Origin: Bacteroidetes bacterium UBA4414
GTDB lineage: Bacteria > Bacteroidota > Bacteroidia > Chitinophagales > Chitinophagaceae
Assembly: GCA_002389765.1 (NCBI GenBank)
Contig: DGQM01000023.1
Coordinates: forward strand, 320,369 to 384,368
Length of the DNA stretch: 64,000 nucleotides
Direction of reading: 5' to 3'
Part shown: positions 8,501 through 18,058 of the stretch, in pieces
How positions within the stretch are numbered: position 1 is the stretch's first letter
Layout: every line of letters starts with the position of its first letter
Translations under genes and position numbers: made by a program
Notes under the pieces: model-generated
The model's database searches: none
Seen by the model: the letters and a program-made list of their open reading frames with translations, nothing else
What the model was told of the DNA's origin: nothing

Positions 8501-9385
8501 ATGACGGTCTCTGTAGTCATAGTAAACTATAATACATTCGATGTTACCTGCGATTGTATAGAGAGCGTATTGAAGCATACCAAAGGGGTAGATTATGAAA
8601 TAGTACTTGTAGATAATGCCTCACCAAAAGACAATCCCGACTTGTTTATTGAGCGCTACCCATCTGTGAGGCTCATCAAAAACCCGGAAAACAACGGCTT
8701 TGCCAAAGGAAATAATCTGGGCATCAGCCATGCGAAGGGCGATGTGATCCTATTGCTTAATTCCGACACCATACTTACCGAAGACAGCATCAGCATATGC
8801 GCAAAAGCATTAGAACAACGTTCTGACACAGGCTTCCTAACATGCAGACTTGTATATGCAGATGGTAAATATCAGCACAATGCCCGCGCTTTTCGGAGTA
8901 TACGAAACGAGTTGCTGGACCTGGCCCGACCACTGCTAAAGCTGATGCCTTATAAAAAGCGGGCGCAACTGATGCTTAACCAATATTTTCAGGGAGATTT
9001 CAGCACTACCTGCGATTGGGTATCCGGAGCTTTTATGATGTTTCATAAATCATTGCTGCAACACATGCCTGGCAACAAGCTTGATGAACGTTTTTTTATG
9101 TATGGCGAAGATATGCTTTGGTGCCAACAGGCTATAGAGGCAGGGTATACCAACTATTTTCTGGCAGATACCACTGTAATACACATAGCCAATGCAAGTA
9201 CAGAGCCTGCGAAACAACTGAAACTGCTGCATACCACGTTGAAGCACGATTTGGAAGTCATCCGTCTGCAGCGGGGAAATTCTGTTTATTTTTATGCATT
9301 GCGGTTTATATACACTACCAAAGAAAAGCTGCGTTATTATATAAAAGCAGTGGCAATGAAACTGTTTAAATACCGCATCAGATAA
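8501..9385 (+). CDS. Family 2 glycosyltransferase, rhamnosyltransferase (WbbL) type
   Basis: A 294-residue enzyme starting VSVVIVNYNTFDVTCDCIESV, with the NNGFAKGNNLG motif at residues 64-74 and the metal-binding NSD at 87-89. This combination is typical of the WbbL/rhamnosyltransferase branch of GT2, although many members use other sugars. The middle has WVSGAFMMFHKSLL and an FFMYGEDMLWC segment that matches the branch's acceptor-side motif. The following flippase gene starts at the next base after its stop, so the two are likely translationally coupled. Confidence 0.88.
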   Translation: MTVSVVIVNYNTFDVTCDCIESVLKHTKGVDYEIVLVDNASPKDNPDLFIERYPSVRLIKNPENNGFAKGNNLGISHAKGDVILLLNSDTILTEDSISICAKALEQRSDTGFLTCRLVYADGKYQHNARAFRSIRNELLDLARPLLKLMPYKKRAQLMLNQYFQGDFSTTCDWVSGAFMMFHKSLLQHMPGNKLDERFFMYGEDMLWCQQAIEAGYTNYFLADTTVIHIANASTEPAKQLKLLHTTLKHDLEVIRLQRGNSVYFYALRFIYTTKEKLRYYIKAVAMKLFKYRIR

Positions 9386-10873
9386 ATGGGAATTGTACTA
9401 CGTCAGTCGGTAAAAACCACGACCATAACATTTGCGGGTGCTGTTTTGGGGGCACTCACCATTTATCTGTCTACCAAATACATACCCGGGCAGGGCTACG
9501 GTTTTTCCAAAACCATTCTTACCCATGCACTACTGGCATCTCAGCTTACAATGGTTGGTATGCACAGTACGTTGCACATCTTTCTGAACAGATACGAAGC
9601 TAACGACGACCGCCGAAAAGTGCTTTTTACCATGAGCATGATAGTACCCGTCATAGTCACCGCATTGGCATCACTCTTATATATAGCTTGCAAAAGCGGG
9701 TATATATCTTTATATACGGTACAAGACCAACCCTACCTGCAGAAATTCTTTTATTGGCTGCCTGTCTATACCTTGTTATGGACTGTTATGACATTGCTGG
9801 AGTACTACCTGCTGGCACATATGAAGGTGGCCCTATCCAATTTTGTAAAGGAAATAATACTACGCCTAGGCAATATACTACTGGTAGTATTATTTGCTAT
9901 CAATGTTATTGACTTTGATTGGTTCATCATATTAAGCGTGCTCATTCATTTGGTACCTATTACCGCATACCTGTATATTGGCAGCAAACTGGAAGATTTT
10001 GGTTTTTCCACTGCATGGCAGATATTCAGCAAAGCAGAGATGAAAGAGATTGCCAATTTCGCAATTTTCCATCTGTTGATGAATGTAACTATCATGTCTA
10101 TGTTCTATATAGACCAGCTGATGCTGGGCATTATGGATAAGACGGGGTTTGTTTCTGTGGCAGTATATTCTGTTGCTATGTATATCATATCTATCTTCCA
10201 GATACCTATCAGAGCAGTGGCGGTGAGCATAGTACCTGCATTTACCCATGCAAACGAGGCAGGAGATGTGGCAAGACTGGATGCATTATTCAAAAAATCG
10301 GCATCTACTGTGCTCATAACCATTTGCGGCATGGCTATATTGATTCTATGCAATATGCATAATGCAGTCAAGCTGTTTGACGCGTCTTATGCACCTATGT
10401 ACCTGATAGTACCAATTGTATTATTGGGTAGGTTTATAGATAGTGCCACCGGCTTGAATACCGAATTGCTTTCTGTATCAAAATACTATAAGTTCAATTT
10501 TTTCGTAACGCTTCTCTTATTAGGCTTAACGATAGCCTTCAACTACGTGCTGATTCCCAAATACGGGGTTTATGGTGCTGCATGGGCAAATACCATAGGC
10601 TTTGCATGCTTCAACATAGCTAAATTTTTATTTATATGGATAAAAATGAAGCACCAACCTTTCAGCAATAAAAGCTTGTTGATAATAGCCGCCGCTATAC
10701 CTGCAGCAATAGCAGGATACTTTATCCCACATATAAACAACCCGTTTGCAGATACTTTTGTGAGGAGCAGCGCCGTGTTGGTATTATTTGGCATTGCCAT
10801 CTATTCCCTGAAAGTATCTGAGGAGTTTAACCAAATGATAAAAAACTTGAAAGAGAAAAAAAGCTTATACTAA
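9386..10873 (+). CDS. Polysaccharide flippase of the MOP superfamily (Wzx-like)
   Basis: A 495-residue membrane protein with about 12-14 helices. The N-terminal segment and the long pattern of hydrophobic helices fit lipid-linked oligosaccharide flippases. It presumably moves undecaprenyl-linked glycan made by the two upstream glycosyltransferases across the inner membrane. It starts directly after the stop of the preceding gene. The C-terminus is lysine rich (IKNLKEKKSLY). A second flippase of the same superfamily lies at 49676. Confidence 0.85.
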   Translation: MGIVLRQSVKTTTITFAGAVLGALTIYLSTKYIPGQGYGFSKTILTHALLASQLTMVGMHSTLHIFLNRYEANDDRRKVLFTMSMIVPVIVTALASLLYIACKSGYISLYTVQDQPYLQKFFYWLPVYTLLWTVMTLLEYYLLAHMKVALSNFVKEIILRLGNILLVVLFAINVIDFDWFIILSVLIHLVPITAYLYIGSKLEDFGFSTAWQIFSKAEMKEIANFAIFHLLMNVTIMSMFYIDQLMLGIMDKTGFVSVAVYSVAMYIISIFQIPIRAVAVSIVPAFTHANEAGDVARLDALFKKSASTVLITICGMAILILCNMHNAVKLFDASYAPMYLIVPIVLLGRFIDSATGLNTELLSVSKYYKFNFFVTLLLLGLTIAFNYVLIPKYGVYGAAWANTIGFACFNIAKFLFIWIKMKHQPFSNKSLLIIAAAIPAAIAGYFIPHINNPFADTFVRSSAVLVLFGIAIYSLKVSEEFNQMIKNLKEKKSLY

Positions 10874-11110
10874 CATTATAGTCGGTTCATCCGTTAATAT
10901 TCCACTTCTGTCTGCCTGTAAGATTTGATGATTTTACCATGTTATACTTTTACGTGGTATTTTTCAAAAAATTACATTACAAATAATAGCATGTCATAAA
11001 AATGCCATAATTTGTAAGCATATAGAGCCCAACACTTTGTATAACAGATTGTGTCTATTTTTATTACCTGTTATCTTAGAGTTGCTTACCCCCTTGCATA
11101 ATAATTTATT

Positions 11111-11127
11111 ACCGATTTAGCATCGGT
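11111..11127 (+). other. Small hairpin just upstream of the adhesin gene
   Basis: ACCGAT and ATCGGT form a 6-bp stem around a 5-base loop, ending 10 bases before the first ATG of the adhesin gene. It would lie in the mRNA leader, close to the ribosome-binding region. The rest of the 264-base gap 10874-11137 is AT rich and shows no gene. I saw no convincing promoter there. Confidence 0.35.
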
Positions 11128-11137
11128 ATGACAAAAC

Positions 11138-14100
11138 ATGCTTTTAATACTTATGACATCAATTCTATCTAGCTGCCGCAAACTAATGTTTCTGTTGTTT
11201 GCATTAATATTCAGTATTAATGCAAAAGCAACACACATATATGGTGCAGACTTTTACTACACTTATGTGAGCGGTACTACCTATACCGTTACGCTGGTAG
11301 TATATGGCGACTGTAGCGGTAGCGCATTCAGCAGCCTCAGCAGTAGTACACCCACAGTTCAGTTATATAACGGCTCTACACTTGTCAACACACAAAACCT
11401 GATACTGCAGCCACCAACGGCAGGTGTAGAGGTAACACCTGTATGTTCGGCACAGCTTAGCAATACCAATTGTGTTAGCAGCACGGGTACTATACCCGGC
11501 GTTATGAAGTTTGTATATCAAAGAAACTTTACGGTATCTGGCACTTCAAATGCATGGAAATTTGTGTTTACCGGCGCTATGGGTACAACATCTGCAGGAC
11601 GCAGTACATCCATTACCAACATTAGCAGTGGTACAGGTGGAGGCTCTATCATGGGGCTGGAAGCTACACTTGACAATACACTTGGTAGCAATTCTTCTCC
11701 GATATACACGACCATTCCTACACCATTTTTCTGCATCAACGTCCCTGCAAATAACAATCCGGGTGCAGTAGATGCCAATGGCGACTTACTGTCTTATAAT
11801 CTGGTACCGGGTATTACGGGTACAAGTGGTACCGTTGTGTATAACACAGGCTATTCTGCTACTGCTCCGTTAGCCGTATCTACAGGCTCTTTCAGCTTCA
11901 GCAGCACTACAGGTCAGTTGGCATTTACTCCAAATCTTGTACAACGCTCTTTGGTTGTATTCAGGGTAGATGAGTACAGAGGTAGTACACTGGTAGGTAG
12001 CAGTATGCGCGAAATGACTTTTGTGGTATTGAACAACTGTAACAATAATCCGCCAACAGGTAATATCTCCAACAATTCGGGCGGCAATATTACAGGTAGT
12101 GGTAAAATCATAACAATATGTAAGTCTGCTGGTAATATAACCTTTAACATCAACCCAACAGATGCCGAGGGCGATGGCATTACAATGGTAGCCAGTGGTG
12201 TACCGGCAGGTGCTGTTTTCAATATCACAAATAATGGCAGCGCGTCACCAACAGGTTCTTTCGCTTGGAATCTGTCTACTGCTACACCCGGCACTTACAA
12301 TATGTTCATCAACTACAAAGATGATGGCTGCCCGCTTTCGAGCACACAAACGATTGCATATACATTGATAATACTTCCTGATCCCGGGGTATCATTCTCC
12401 CTCATATCTCCGGCTACCTGCTCTAAAAAAGCCCGTTTCAATGTTACACCATCCGGCACACCTTCGCCATGGACGATAACTATTAATCAAGGTTCTACTA
12501 CAGTACACACCTTCACAGGTGTTACAGGAACACAACTAGATAGCTTAGACCCGGGTACATACACTATCCGTATTACAAATAGCAATTCCTGCTTCAAGGA
12601 TACTACCATCACACTTAGTCCGCCGCCAACCATTTACCCTGTAGTATCTATGGTAAAACCTACTTGTTATGGTGGTAATAATGGTAGCATAACACTGAAT
12701 GCAAGTGGTGGTGTTTCTCCTTTTACCTATGCACTGGGTAGTGGCACGTATAGCAGTACCAACGTCTTCACAGGCCTCAGTGCAGGTAGCTACACACTAC
12801 ACATAAAAGATGCATATGATTGTATAAAAGATACTACAGTACAACTGCAGGATCCGTTGCAAATAGCATTGAGCATTGTGCCATCAAGGCCAAAATGTAA
12901 CTACTACAGTAGTGGTGCAATTACCGTTACTGCATCAAACGGTACACCATCATATCAATATGCTTTAGGCAGCGGGTCGTTCAGCAGTACAAATACGTTT
13001 TCTGGATTGTTTTCGGGTACGTATGTAATACATGTAAAAGATGCAAACGGCTGTCTCAGAGACTCTACTTATCAATTAATTGACTCAATCAGTATTCATG
13101 CTACTGCTATTGTTACCAATGTACTATGTTATGGCGATACTACGGGTGTCATAACACTTATAGGTAATAGTGGTACATCACCGTATGTCTTCCGCTTGGG
13201 TACGGGTAGCTTTGTCACATCAGGCGTCTTTACCCCATTGCCGGCAGGTGTTCATAATTTTAGGGTAAAAGATGCTGACAGTTGCTATTTGGATACAGCA
13301 GTTACTATTACACAACCTAATAGAATAACCAGTGTTTCCAGCATTGCAAATGTTACATGTTTCGGACTTAGCAACGGTGCGGTAACCATTACAGCATCAG
13401 GTGGCGTATCTCCTTACGACTATGCAATAGGAAGCGGCACATTCAGCACTACCAATACATTCTCTGGCCTCGCAGCGGGCAATTATACATTGCATATTAA
13501 AGATGCCAATGGATGTCTGAAGGATACGATTATTACTGTAACACAACCGGCAGTGCTGGCAATCAGTAATATACAGATAACCGAGCCTGTTTGTAATGGC
13601 GATATTAATGGCTTCATTACCATTACAGGTACTGGCGGTACTACTTCCTATTCTTATGCTATTAACACCAGCCCTTATGTGGGTTCGCCAACATTCAGCG
13701 GGCTTGCTGCCGGCACTTATACCCTGCATCTGAAGGACGCCAACAATTGCCAGGTAGATAGTGTGGTTACTATGGGGCAACCAACTAAAATAATCCCAAC
13801 ACTGCAGGTAAAACAATCTACTTGCTTCCCATTGAATGATGGGCGTGTTATTGTTACAGCCACCGGCGGTGTACCAACATATGTTTATGCCGTTGGTGCA
13901 GGTAGCTATTCATCATCCAATACATTTACTCCATTAGCAGCCGGTACTTATACTTTCCATATAAGAGACACAAGGCTTTGTATAAAAGATACTACCATCA
14001 ATATTATAGACTCAACTGTTGTAAATGCTACTTACAATATCAGTAATGTAAAATGCTTTAGCGATAGTACAGGTTCTATCACGGTAAATACCACAAGTGG

Positions 14101-15703
14101 TAAAAGTCCGTTTACGTATTCCATTAACGCAAACCCTTATGGCACATCTTCAGTTTTCAATAAACTGATTGTGGGTAGCTATATCATCAGCATCAAAGAC
14201 AACCTGGGTTGTAAAAAAGATACAACCCTTCCAATCACAGAACCTACGGCTTTGCAGGTATTTGTTCTCTCTGTAACACAACCTAAATGTTATGGTTTCT
14301 CAAATGGCGGTGTTAGTCTTTTTGGTATTGGCGGTACAACACCATATAGCTACGCTATAGACGCGGGCCCGTATGGCACCAGTGGCAATTTCAATGCATT
14401 GAAAGCAGGTACCTATACATTCCATATAAAAGATGCCAACAACTGTATAAAAGATACTGTAATAACGGTAACACAACCGGACAGGCTTGCTTTCCAAAAT
14501 GTAGTAATCAATAATGTGCTGTGTCACGGAGATACATCAGGCAGTGTTGTTATGACAGGTATCGGTGGTATAGCACCGCTGGTATATGCGGCAGATAATA
14601 CGCCATATGATAGTAACCCAACACGCACCGGATTGAATGCCGGATATCACATCATTCGTGTAAAGGATGCTAATAATTGCTATCTGGACTCTGTAATAAC
14701 GCTTACTGAACCTACCAAACTGGTATTGGGCGTAACATCTATAACACCGCCTACCTGCGATGGATATGCAGACGGCAGCATTACCATGAATGCTAATGGT
14801 GGCGTTAGCCCATACACATTCACAGCAAGCAATGGTTCGCAATCATCAAATGGTACTATTAATAGCCTAAAGGCAGGTAACTATACATTTACGGTAAAAG
14901 ACGGTAATAATTGTACGGTAGACACAAATATCATGCTCAGTGGTTATCCTGCTATCAACATTGATACATTAAACGTATTTAAAGTAACCTGTAATGGCCT
15001 GAGCGACGGTAAAATTCTGATGAAAGTGAGTGGTGGTATTCCACCGCTTATGTACCAACTGGAAAGCAGAACACCTGTTACAGTCAGTGCATTTTACGAC
15101 CTCATCGCAGGTAGTTACAAAATCCGCATTATTGACGATAAAAACTGTTTCAAAGACACTGCGGTAAGGATGGAACAACCTGATAAACTGGTTACAAAAC
15201 TTACAGTAATGCCTAATGACTGTGAAGGTTATGATAATGATGGTATGGTAAAAGCAGAAGTAACAGGTGGTACAAAACCATATAAATACCTTTGGAGTGC
15301 TGCAAATGCCACGAACAAAGAAGCACTGACAGGTATTGCGAACGGACCATACAAGGTAAAAATAGTAGACTCCAACAGCTGTGCAGACTCTGCAGCTGCA
15401 GTTGTAGCATATGACAATTGCTGCAAGGTGTTTATTCCTGATGCTTTTTCACCAAACGGGGATGGCAGAAATGATAAAGCTAAAATCCTCTATAAAGGTG
15501 ATTTCACATTGGAAAAGTTTGCGATATTCAACCGCTTCGGGCAAAAGGTATTTGAAACAAATATCATTACAGATGGCTGGGATGGCAAGTTTAATGGCCA
15601 GTTGCAAGACCTTGGTACATTTAATTATTATGTGAAGGGTATTTGTGGTAATGGTGGTACCAAAGAAGTAGAGTTTAAAGGCAATGTAACACTTCTTAAA
15701 TAA
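11138..15703 (+). CDS. Giant SprB-repeat surface adhesin with T9SS type B sorting domain
   Basis: A 1521-residue secreted protein. The signal peptide core FLLFALIFSI is followed by the mature start THIYGADFYY, which is common among gliding-associated proteins. Residues about 30-430 form a conserved N-terminal region. About 12 repeats of 77 residues fill 498-1425, each with the pattern C-x-G...GSITI..SGG..PY.YA......F..L.AGTY...VKDANGC..D. Residues 1427-1521 (FIPDAFSPNGDGRND, then KVFETN and DGWDGKFNGQ) are the CHU_C gliding motility-associated C-terminal domain that targets proteins to type IX secretion and the cell surface. Starts at 11138, 11153 and 11186 are all possible; the first two keep a full signal peptide. 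The role is likely adhesion or gliding. Confidence 0.93.
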   Translation: MLLILMTSILSSCRKLMFLLFALIFSINAKATHIYGADFYYTYVSGTTYTVTLVVYGDCSGSAFSSLSSSTPTVQLYNGSTLVNTQNLILQPPTAGVEVTPVCSAQLSNTNCVSSTGTIPGVMKFVYQRNFTVSGTSNAWKFVFTGAMGTTSAGRSTSITNISSGTGGGSIMGLEATLDNTLGSNSSPIYTTIPTPFFCINVPANNNPGAVDANGDLLSYNLVPGITGTSGTVVYNTGYSATAPLAVSTGSFSFSSTTGQLAFTPNLVQRSLVVFRVDEYRGSTLVGSSMREMTFVVLNNCNNNPPTGNISNNSGGNITGSGKIITICKSAGNITFNINPTDAEGDGITMVASGVPAGAVFNITNNGSASPTGSFAWNLSTATPGTYNMFINYKDDGCPLSSTQTIAYTLIILPDPGVSFSLISPATCSKKARFNVTPSGTPSPWTITINQGSTTVHTFTGVTGTQLDSLDPGTYTIRITNSNSCFKDTTITLSPPPTIYPVVSMVKPTCYGGNNGSITLNASGGVSPFTYALGSGTYSSTNVFTGLSAGSYTLHIKDAYDCIKDTTVQLQDPLQIALSIVPSRPKCNYYSSGAITVTASNGTPSYQYALGSGSFSSTNTFSGLFSGTYVIHVKDANGCLRDSTYQLIDSISIHATAIVTNVLCYGDTTGVITLIGNSGTSPYVFRLGTGSFVTSGVFTPLPAGVHNFRVKDADSCYLDTAVTITQPNRITSVSSIANVTCFGLSNGAVTITASGGVSPYDYAIGSGTFSTTNTFSGLAAGNYTLHIKDANGCLKDTIITVTQPAVLAISNIQITEPVCNGDINGFITITGTGGTTSYSYAINTSPYVGSPTFSGLAAGTYTLHLKDANNCQVDSVVTMGQPTKIIPTLQVKQSTCFPLNDGRVIVTATGGVPTYVYAVGAGSYSSSNTFTPLAAGTYTFHIRDTRLCIKDTTINIIDSTVVNATYNISNVKCFSDSTGSITVNTTSGKSPFTYSINANPYGTSSVFNKLIVGSYIISIKDNLGCKKDTTLPITEPTALQVFVLSVTQPKCYGFSNGGVSLFGIGGTTPYSYAIDAGPYGTSGNFNALKAGTYTFHIKDANNCIKDTVITVTQPDRLAFQNVVINNVLCHGDTSGSVVMTGIGGIAPLVYAADNTPYDSNPTRTGLNAGYHIIRVKDANNCYLDSVITLTEPTKLVLGVTSITPPTCDGYADGSITMNANGGVSPYTFTASNGSQSSNGTINSLKAGNYTFTVKDGNNCTVDTNIMLSGYPAINIDTLNVFKVTCNGLSDGKILMKVSGGIPPLMYQLESRTPVTVSAFYDLIAGSYKIRIIDDKNCFKDTAVRMEQPDKLVTKLTVMPNDCEGYDNDGMVKAEVTGGTKPYKYLWSAANATNKEALTGIANGPYKVKIVDSNSCADSAAAVVAYDNCCKVFIPDAFSPNGDGRNDKAKILYKGDFTLEKFAIFNRFGQKVFETNIITDGWDGKFNGQLQDLGTFNYYVKGICGNGGTKEVEFKGNVTLLK
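12631..15410 (+). repeat. Tandem SprB repeats within the adhesin gene (about 12 x 231 bases)
   Basis: Twelve consecutive units of about 77 codons. Conserved anchors per unit are a Cys near the start, the GG-SPY segment, L-AG-Y, KDAN-C and a closing D-x-x-x-x-x-x-QP. A further degenerate unit precedes them (about 12400-12630). Similarity is strong in protein and weaker in DNA, so the array is old. Units 4 and 8 match the consensus best; units 11 and 12 have drifted towards the C-terminal domain. Confidence 0.85.
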
Positions 15704-15741
15704 TCGCCATCTGACATAATAGATAATATTTTTAAATAAAA

Positions 15742-15779
15742 GGGGGCAAATACTGGTGTAAAACCTTATTTTTGCCCCC
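15742..15779 (+). terminator. Terminator of the adhesin gene, with a -7-like box
   Basis: GGGGGCAAA (15742-15750) pairs perfectly with TTTGCCCCC (15771-15779) around a 20-base loop and is followed by CTTTCT. The right arm overlaps TATTTTTG (15767-15774), a full TAnnTTTG match 22 bases before the DUF5606 ATG. The same bases might therefore also be that gene's -7 element; no -33 box was seen. Confidence 0.6.
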
Positions 15780-15796
15780 CTTTCTATTAATAAATT

Positions 15797-16366
15797 ATGG
15801 ACTACAGAGAAATAGTTGCAGTAACCGGCATCGGCGGTTTGTTTCATTTGATTGCTACTAAAAGCGATGGTGCTATAGTACGCAACCTTGCAGATAAGAG
15901 CACGAAATTCATTTCTGCACGTCTGCACAATGTTACCCCACTGGAAAGCATTGAGGTATATACAACAGGCGATAATGTGCGTCTGCACGAGGTTTTTCAG
16001 AAAATGAAAGACCAGGAAAACAGCATTAAACCTGTAGATACAAAATCTGCAGATAACAATAGCATTAAGGGTTATTTCAAAAGCATCTTCCCTGAGTTTG
16101 ACGAAGAACGTGTGTACGTTAGCGACATGAAGAAAATGCTGAAATGGTTTGAAATTCTGAAGGCGAATGACCTGCTGAATTTTGAATACCTGAACGCACC
16201 TGCTGAAGAAGAAGCTGCACCGGTAGCTGAAACTGTGGCTGTAGCAGAAGAAGTTGCTGAAGAAAAACCTGCTAAAAAATCTCGTGCTAAGAAAGCTGCA
16301 GAACCTACAGCTGAAGGCGAAGAAAAGCCAAAAAAAAAAGCGGCTAAAAAGAAAACTGAAGAATAA
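15797..16366 (+). CDS. DUF5606 family protein with a Lys/Ala/Glu-rich tail
   Basis: A 189-residue cytoplasmic protein. Residues 1-135 match a Bacteroidota family of unknown function, opening with MDYREIVAVTGIGGLFHLIATKSDG and ending in MLKWFEILKANDLL. Residues 137-189 are a low-complexity tail of alanine, glutamate and lysine (AEEVAEEKPAKKSRAKKAA), resembling histone H1-like or ribosome-associated tails. No catalytic motif is visible. It stands alone between two strong terminators. Confidence 0.85.
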   Translation: MDYREIVAVTGIGGLFHLIATKSDGAIVRNLADKSTKFISARLHNVTPLESIEVYTTGDNVRLHEVFQKMKDQENSIKPVDTKSADNNSIKGYFKSIFPEFDEERVYVSDMKKMLKWFEILKANDLLNFEYLNAPAEEEAAPVAETVAVAEEVAEEKPAKKSRAKKAAEPTAEGEEKPKKKAAKKKTEE

Positions 16367-16390
16367 TACCTTAGGGTACTAAAATATACT

Positions 16391-16420
16391 GGCTGACCAT
16401 GTTGATGGTCAGCCATTTTT
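16391..16420 (+). terminator. Strong terminator after the DUF5606 gene
   Basis: GGCTGACCAT and ATGGTCAGCC form a perfect 10-bp stem with a GTTG loop, followed by ATTTTTAT. It excludes a translation start at 16399 for the next gene, because that ATG lies inside the stem. Confidence 0.9.
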
Positions 16421-16435
16421 ATAATCGTCTTACCA

Positions 16436-16458
16436 GATACAAAATATATATTTGTATC
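16436..16458 (+). promoter_or_regulatory. Promoter -7 element inside an 8-bp inverted repeat
   Basis: GATACAAA and TTTGTATC form a perfect inverted repeat with a 7-base AT spacer. The -7 match TATATTTG (16447-16454) lies within it. The layout resembles an operator over a promoter for the GHL10 gene whose ATG is at 16492. No regulator is known. Confidence 0.4.
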
Positions 16459-16491
16459 TTACTAATCTGCGCATCCGTTACAATCTATACA

Positions 16492-17982
16492 ATGAGGATA
16501 TACCATAGCTTGCTGTTAGCAGCTTTGTTATTTACATATACATCCATGGCACAATCTCCTAAAAGAGAATTCAGAGCTGCATGGATAGCTACCGTTTCTA
16601 ATATAGACTGGCCATCAAAACCGGGGCTACCTTCTACCCAACAACAACAGGAGTTTATTTATCGGCTCAACGAATTGGAAAAACTAGGCTGCAATGCAGT
16701 TATAGTACAGGTGCGCCCGGCATCAGATGCATTCTACCCCAGTAATGAAGAACCGTGGAGCAGATACCTGACCGGCAGGCAGGGACAACCCCCTTTCCCA
16801 TATTATGATCCACTGAAATTCATGATTGAAGAAGCGCACAAGCGCAATATGGAATTTCATGCATGGTTCAATCCATTCCGTGCACTTACAGACAGCAAAA
16901 AGAATCCGAATCCAAGTACTCATGTAACATTCAAACATCCCGACTGGATCATCAGCTATGGTGGCAAGTCTTATATAGACCCCGGTGTACCCGAAGCAAG
17001 AGAATATGTTACATCTGTTATTATGGATGTAGTAAAGCGTTATGACGTAGATGCCATACACCTCGACGATTACTTTTACCCATACCGTATAGCAGGGCAG
17101 GAATTTGGCGACGGCCGCTCCTATAGCCGCTTTGGTAGTGGTATAAGCAAAGACGACTGGCGCAGGAATAACGTAAACCTTTTTGTATCGGTACTAAATA
17201 CCAACATCAAGCAGGCAAAGCCTTATGTAAAATTCGGCATCAGCCCGTTTGGTGTATGGCGCAATGCATCTAAAGACCCCGAAGGCTCACCTACCCGTGG
17301 CGGGCAAACCTGCTACGACGATTTGTATGCCGATGTGCTGCAATGGATGCGTAAAGGTTGGGTAGACTATGTATTGCCACAGTTGTACTGGGAGCACTAC
17401 CACCGTGCGGCGGCTTTTGATGTGCTATTGCCGTGGTGGGAAGCGCATAGTTATGGCAGGCATATATACTATGGTCTCGGCGTATACCGTATGGTTGGTG
17501 CAAGCAAAGGCCCTTGGGTAGGTACACGTGAGTTGCTATGGCAAATGCAGGATATCAGACGTACTGCACAGAATCCTAGCCATGTGTTCTACAGTGCCTC
17601 CATCTTCGACAAGTTGACTATACCTGTAAAAGACAGTGTTATCAGTCATAACAGGTATTACGCCTTTCCACCTGTAATGAAGTGGCTTGATACCACTGCA
17701 CCTGCAGCACCAATGGTAAAGGCAGTGCCGTCAAACGAGGGTACATTACTGCAATGGAGCCATGGAAGCAAGGAAAAACTGCGCTACGCAGTATACCGTT
17801 TTGTAAACGGAGAGCCTGTAAATACAAATAACGCTGAAAAAATAATATCTGTACTGCACGAAAAGGAATACTTGGATGCAAATGCCAACAAGTATAAAAA
17901 ATGTACTTATGTGGTAACTGCACTGGACAGGCTCTGGAACGAAAGTAAAGGCAATATACCGGTAGAGGTAAACATTAAATAA
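16492..17982 (+). CDS. Secreted glycosyl hydrolase-like protein, GHL10 (DUF187) family
   Basis: A 496-residue exported protein. The signal peptide MRIYHSLLLAALLFTYTSMAQ precedes the GHL10 TIM-barrel segment: REFRAAWIATVSNIDWPSK, then VIVQVRPASDAFYPS, FHAWFNPFRA and VDAIHLDDYFYPY. The Asp pair in the last motif matches the expected catalytic region of related glycosidases. The C-terminal 90 residues look like a fibronectin-type beta domain. The start at 16492 is chosen because it begins the signal peptide and the earlier ATGs lie in the upstream terminator. The substrate is unknown; peptidoglycan or polysaccharide processing is plausible. Confidence 0.88.
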   Translation: MRIYHSLLLAALLFTYTSMAQSPKREFRAAWIATVSNIDWPSKPGLPSTQQQQEFIYRLNELEKLGCNAVIVQVRPASDAFYPSNEEPWSRYLTGRQGQPPFPYYDPLKFMIEEAHKRNMEFHAWFNPFRALTDSKKNPNPSTHVTFKHPDWIISYGGKSYIDPGVPEAREYVTSVIMDVVKRYDVDAIHLDDYFYPYRIAGQEFGDGRSYSRFGSGISKDDWRRNNVNLFVSVLNTNIKQAKPYVKFGISPFGVWRNASKDPEGSPTRGGQTCYDDLYADVLQWMRKGWVDYVLPQLYWEHYHRAAAFDVLLPWWEAHSYGRHIYYGLGVYRMVGASKGPWVGTRELLWQMQDIRRTAQNPSHVFYSASIFDKLTIPVKDSVISHNRYYAFPPVMKWLDTTAPAAPMVKAVPSNEGTLLQWSHGSKEKLRYAVYRFVNGEPVNTNNAEKIISVLHEKEYLDANANKYKKCTYVVTALDRLWNESKGNIPVEVNIK

Positions 17983-18058
17983 TTTAATAAGCCCGACAGT
18001 AGCAATTTTAAAATCTGTTTTTGTATCTTCAACTTTCGTTAAAATCTAATTTTAATAC

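Noticed and set aside
10874..11137. Possible tRNA or small RNA gene in the gap before the adhesin gene
   Set aside because: No cloverleaf or strong structure was found beyond a 6-bp hairpin, and the sequence is AT rich.
16399..16491. Upstream extension of the GHL10 protein by 31 residues
   Set aside because: The start lies inside a 10-bp terminator stem and the extension would precede a normal signal peptide.
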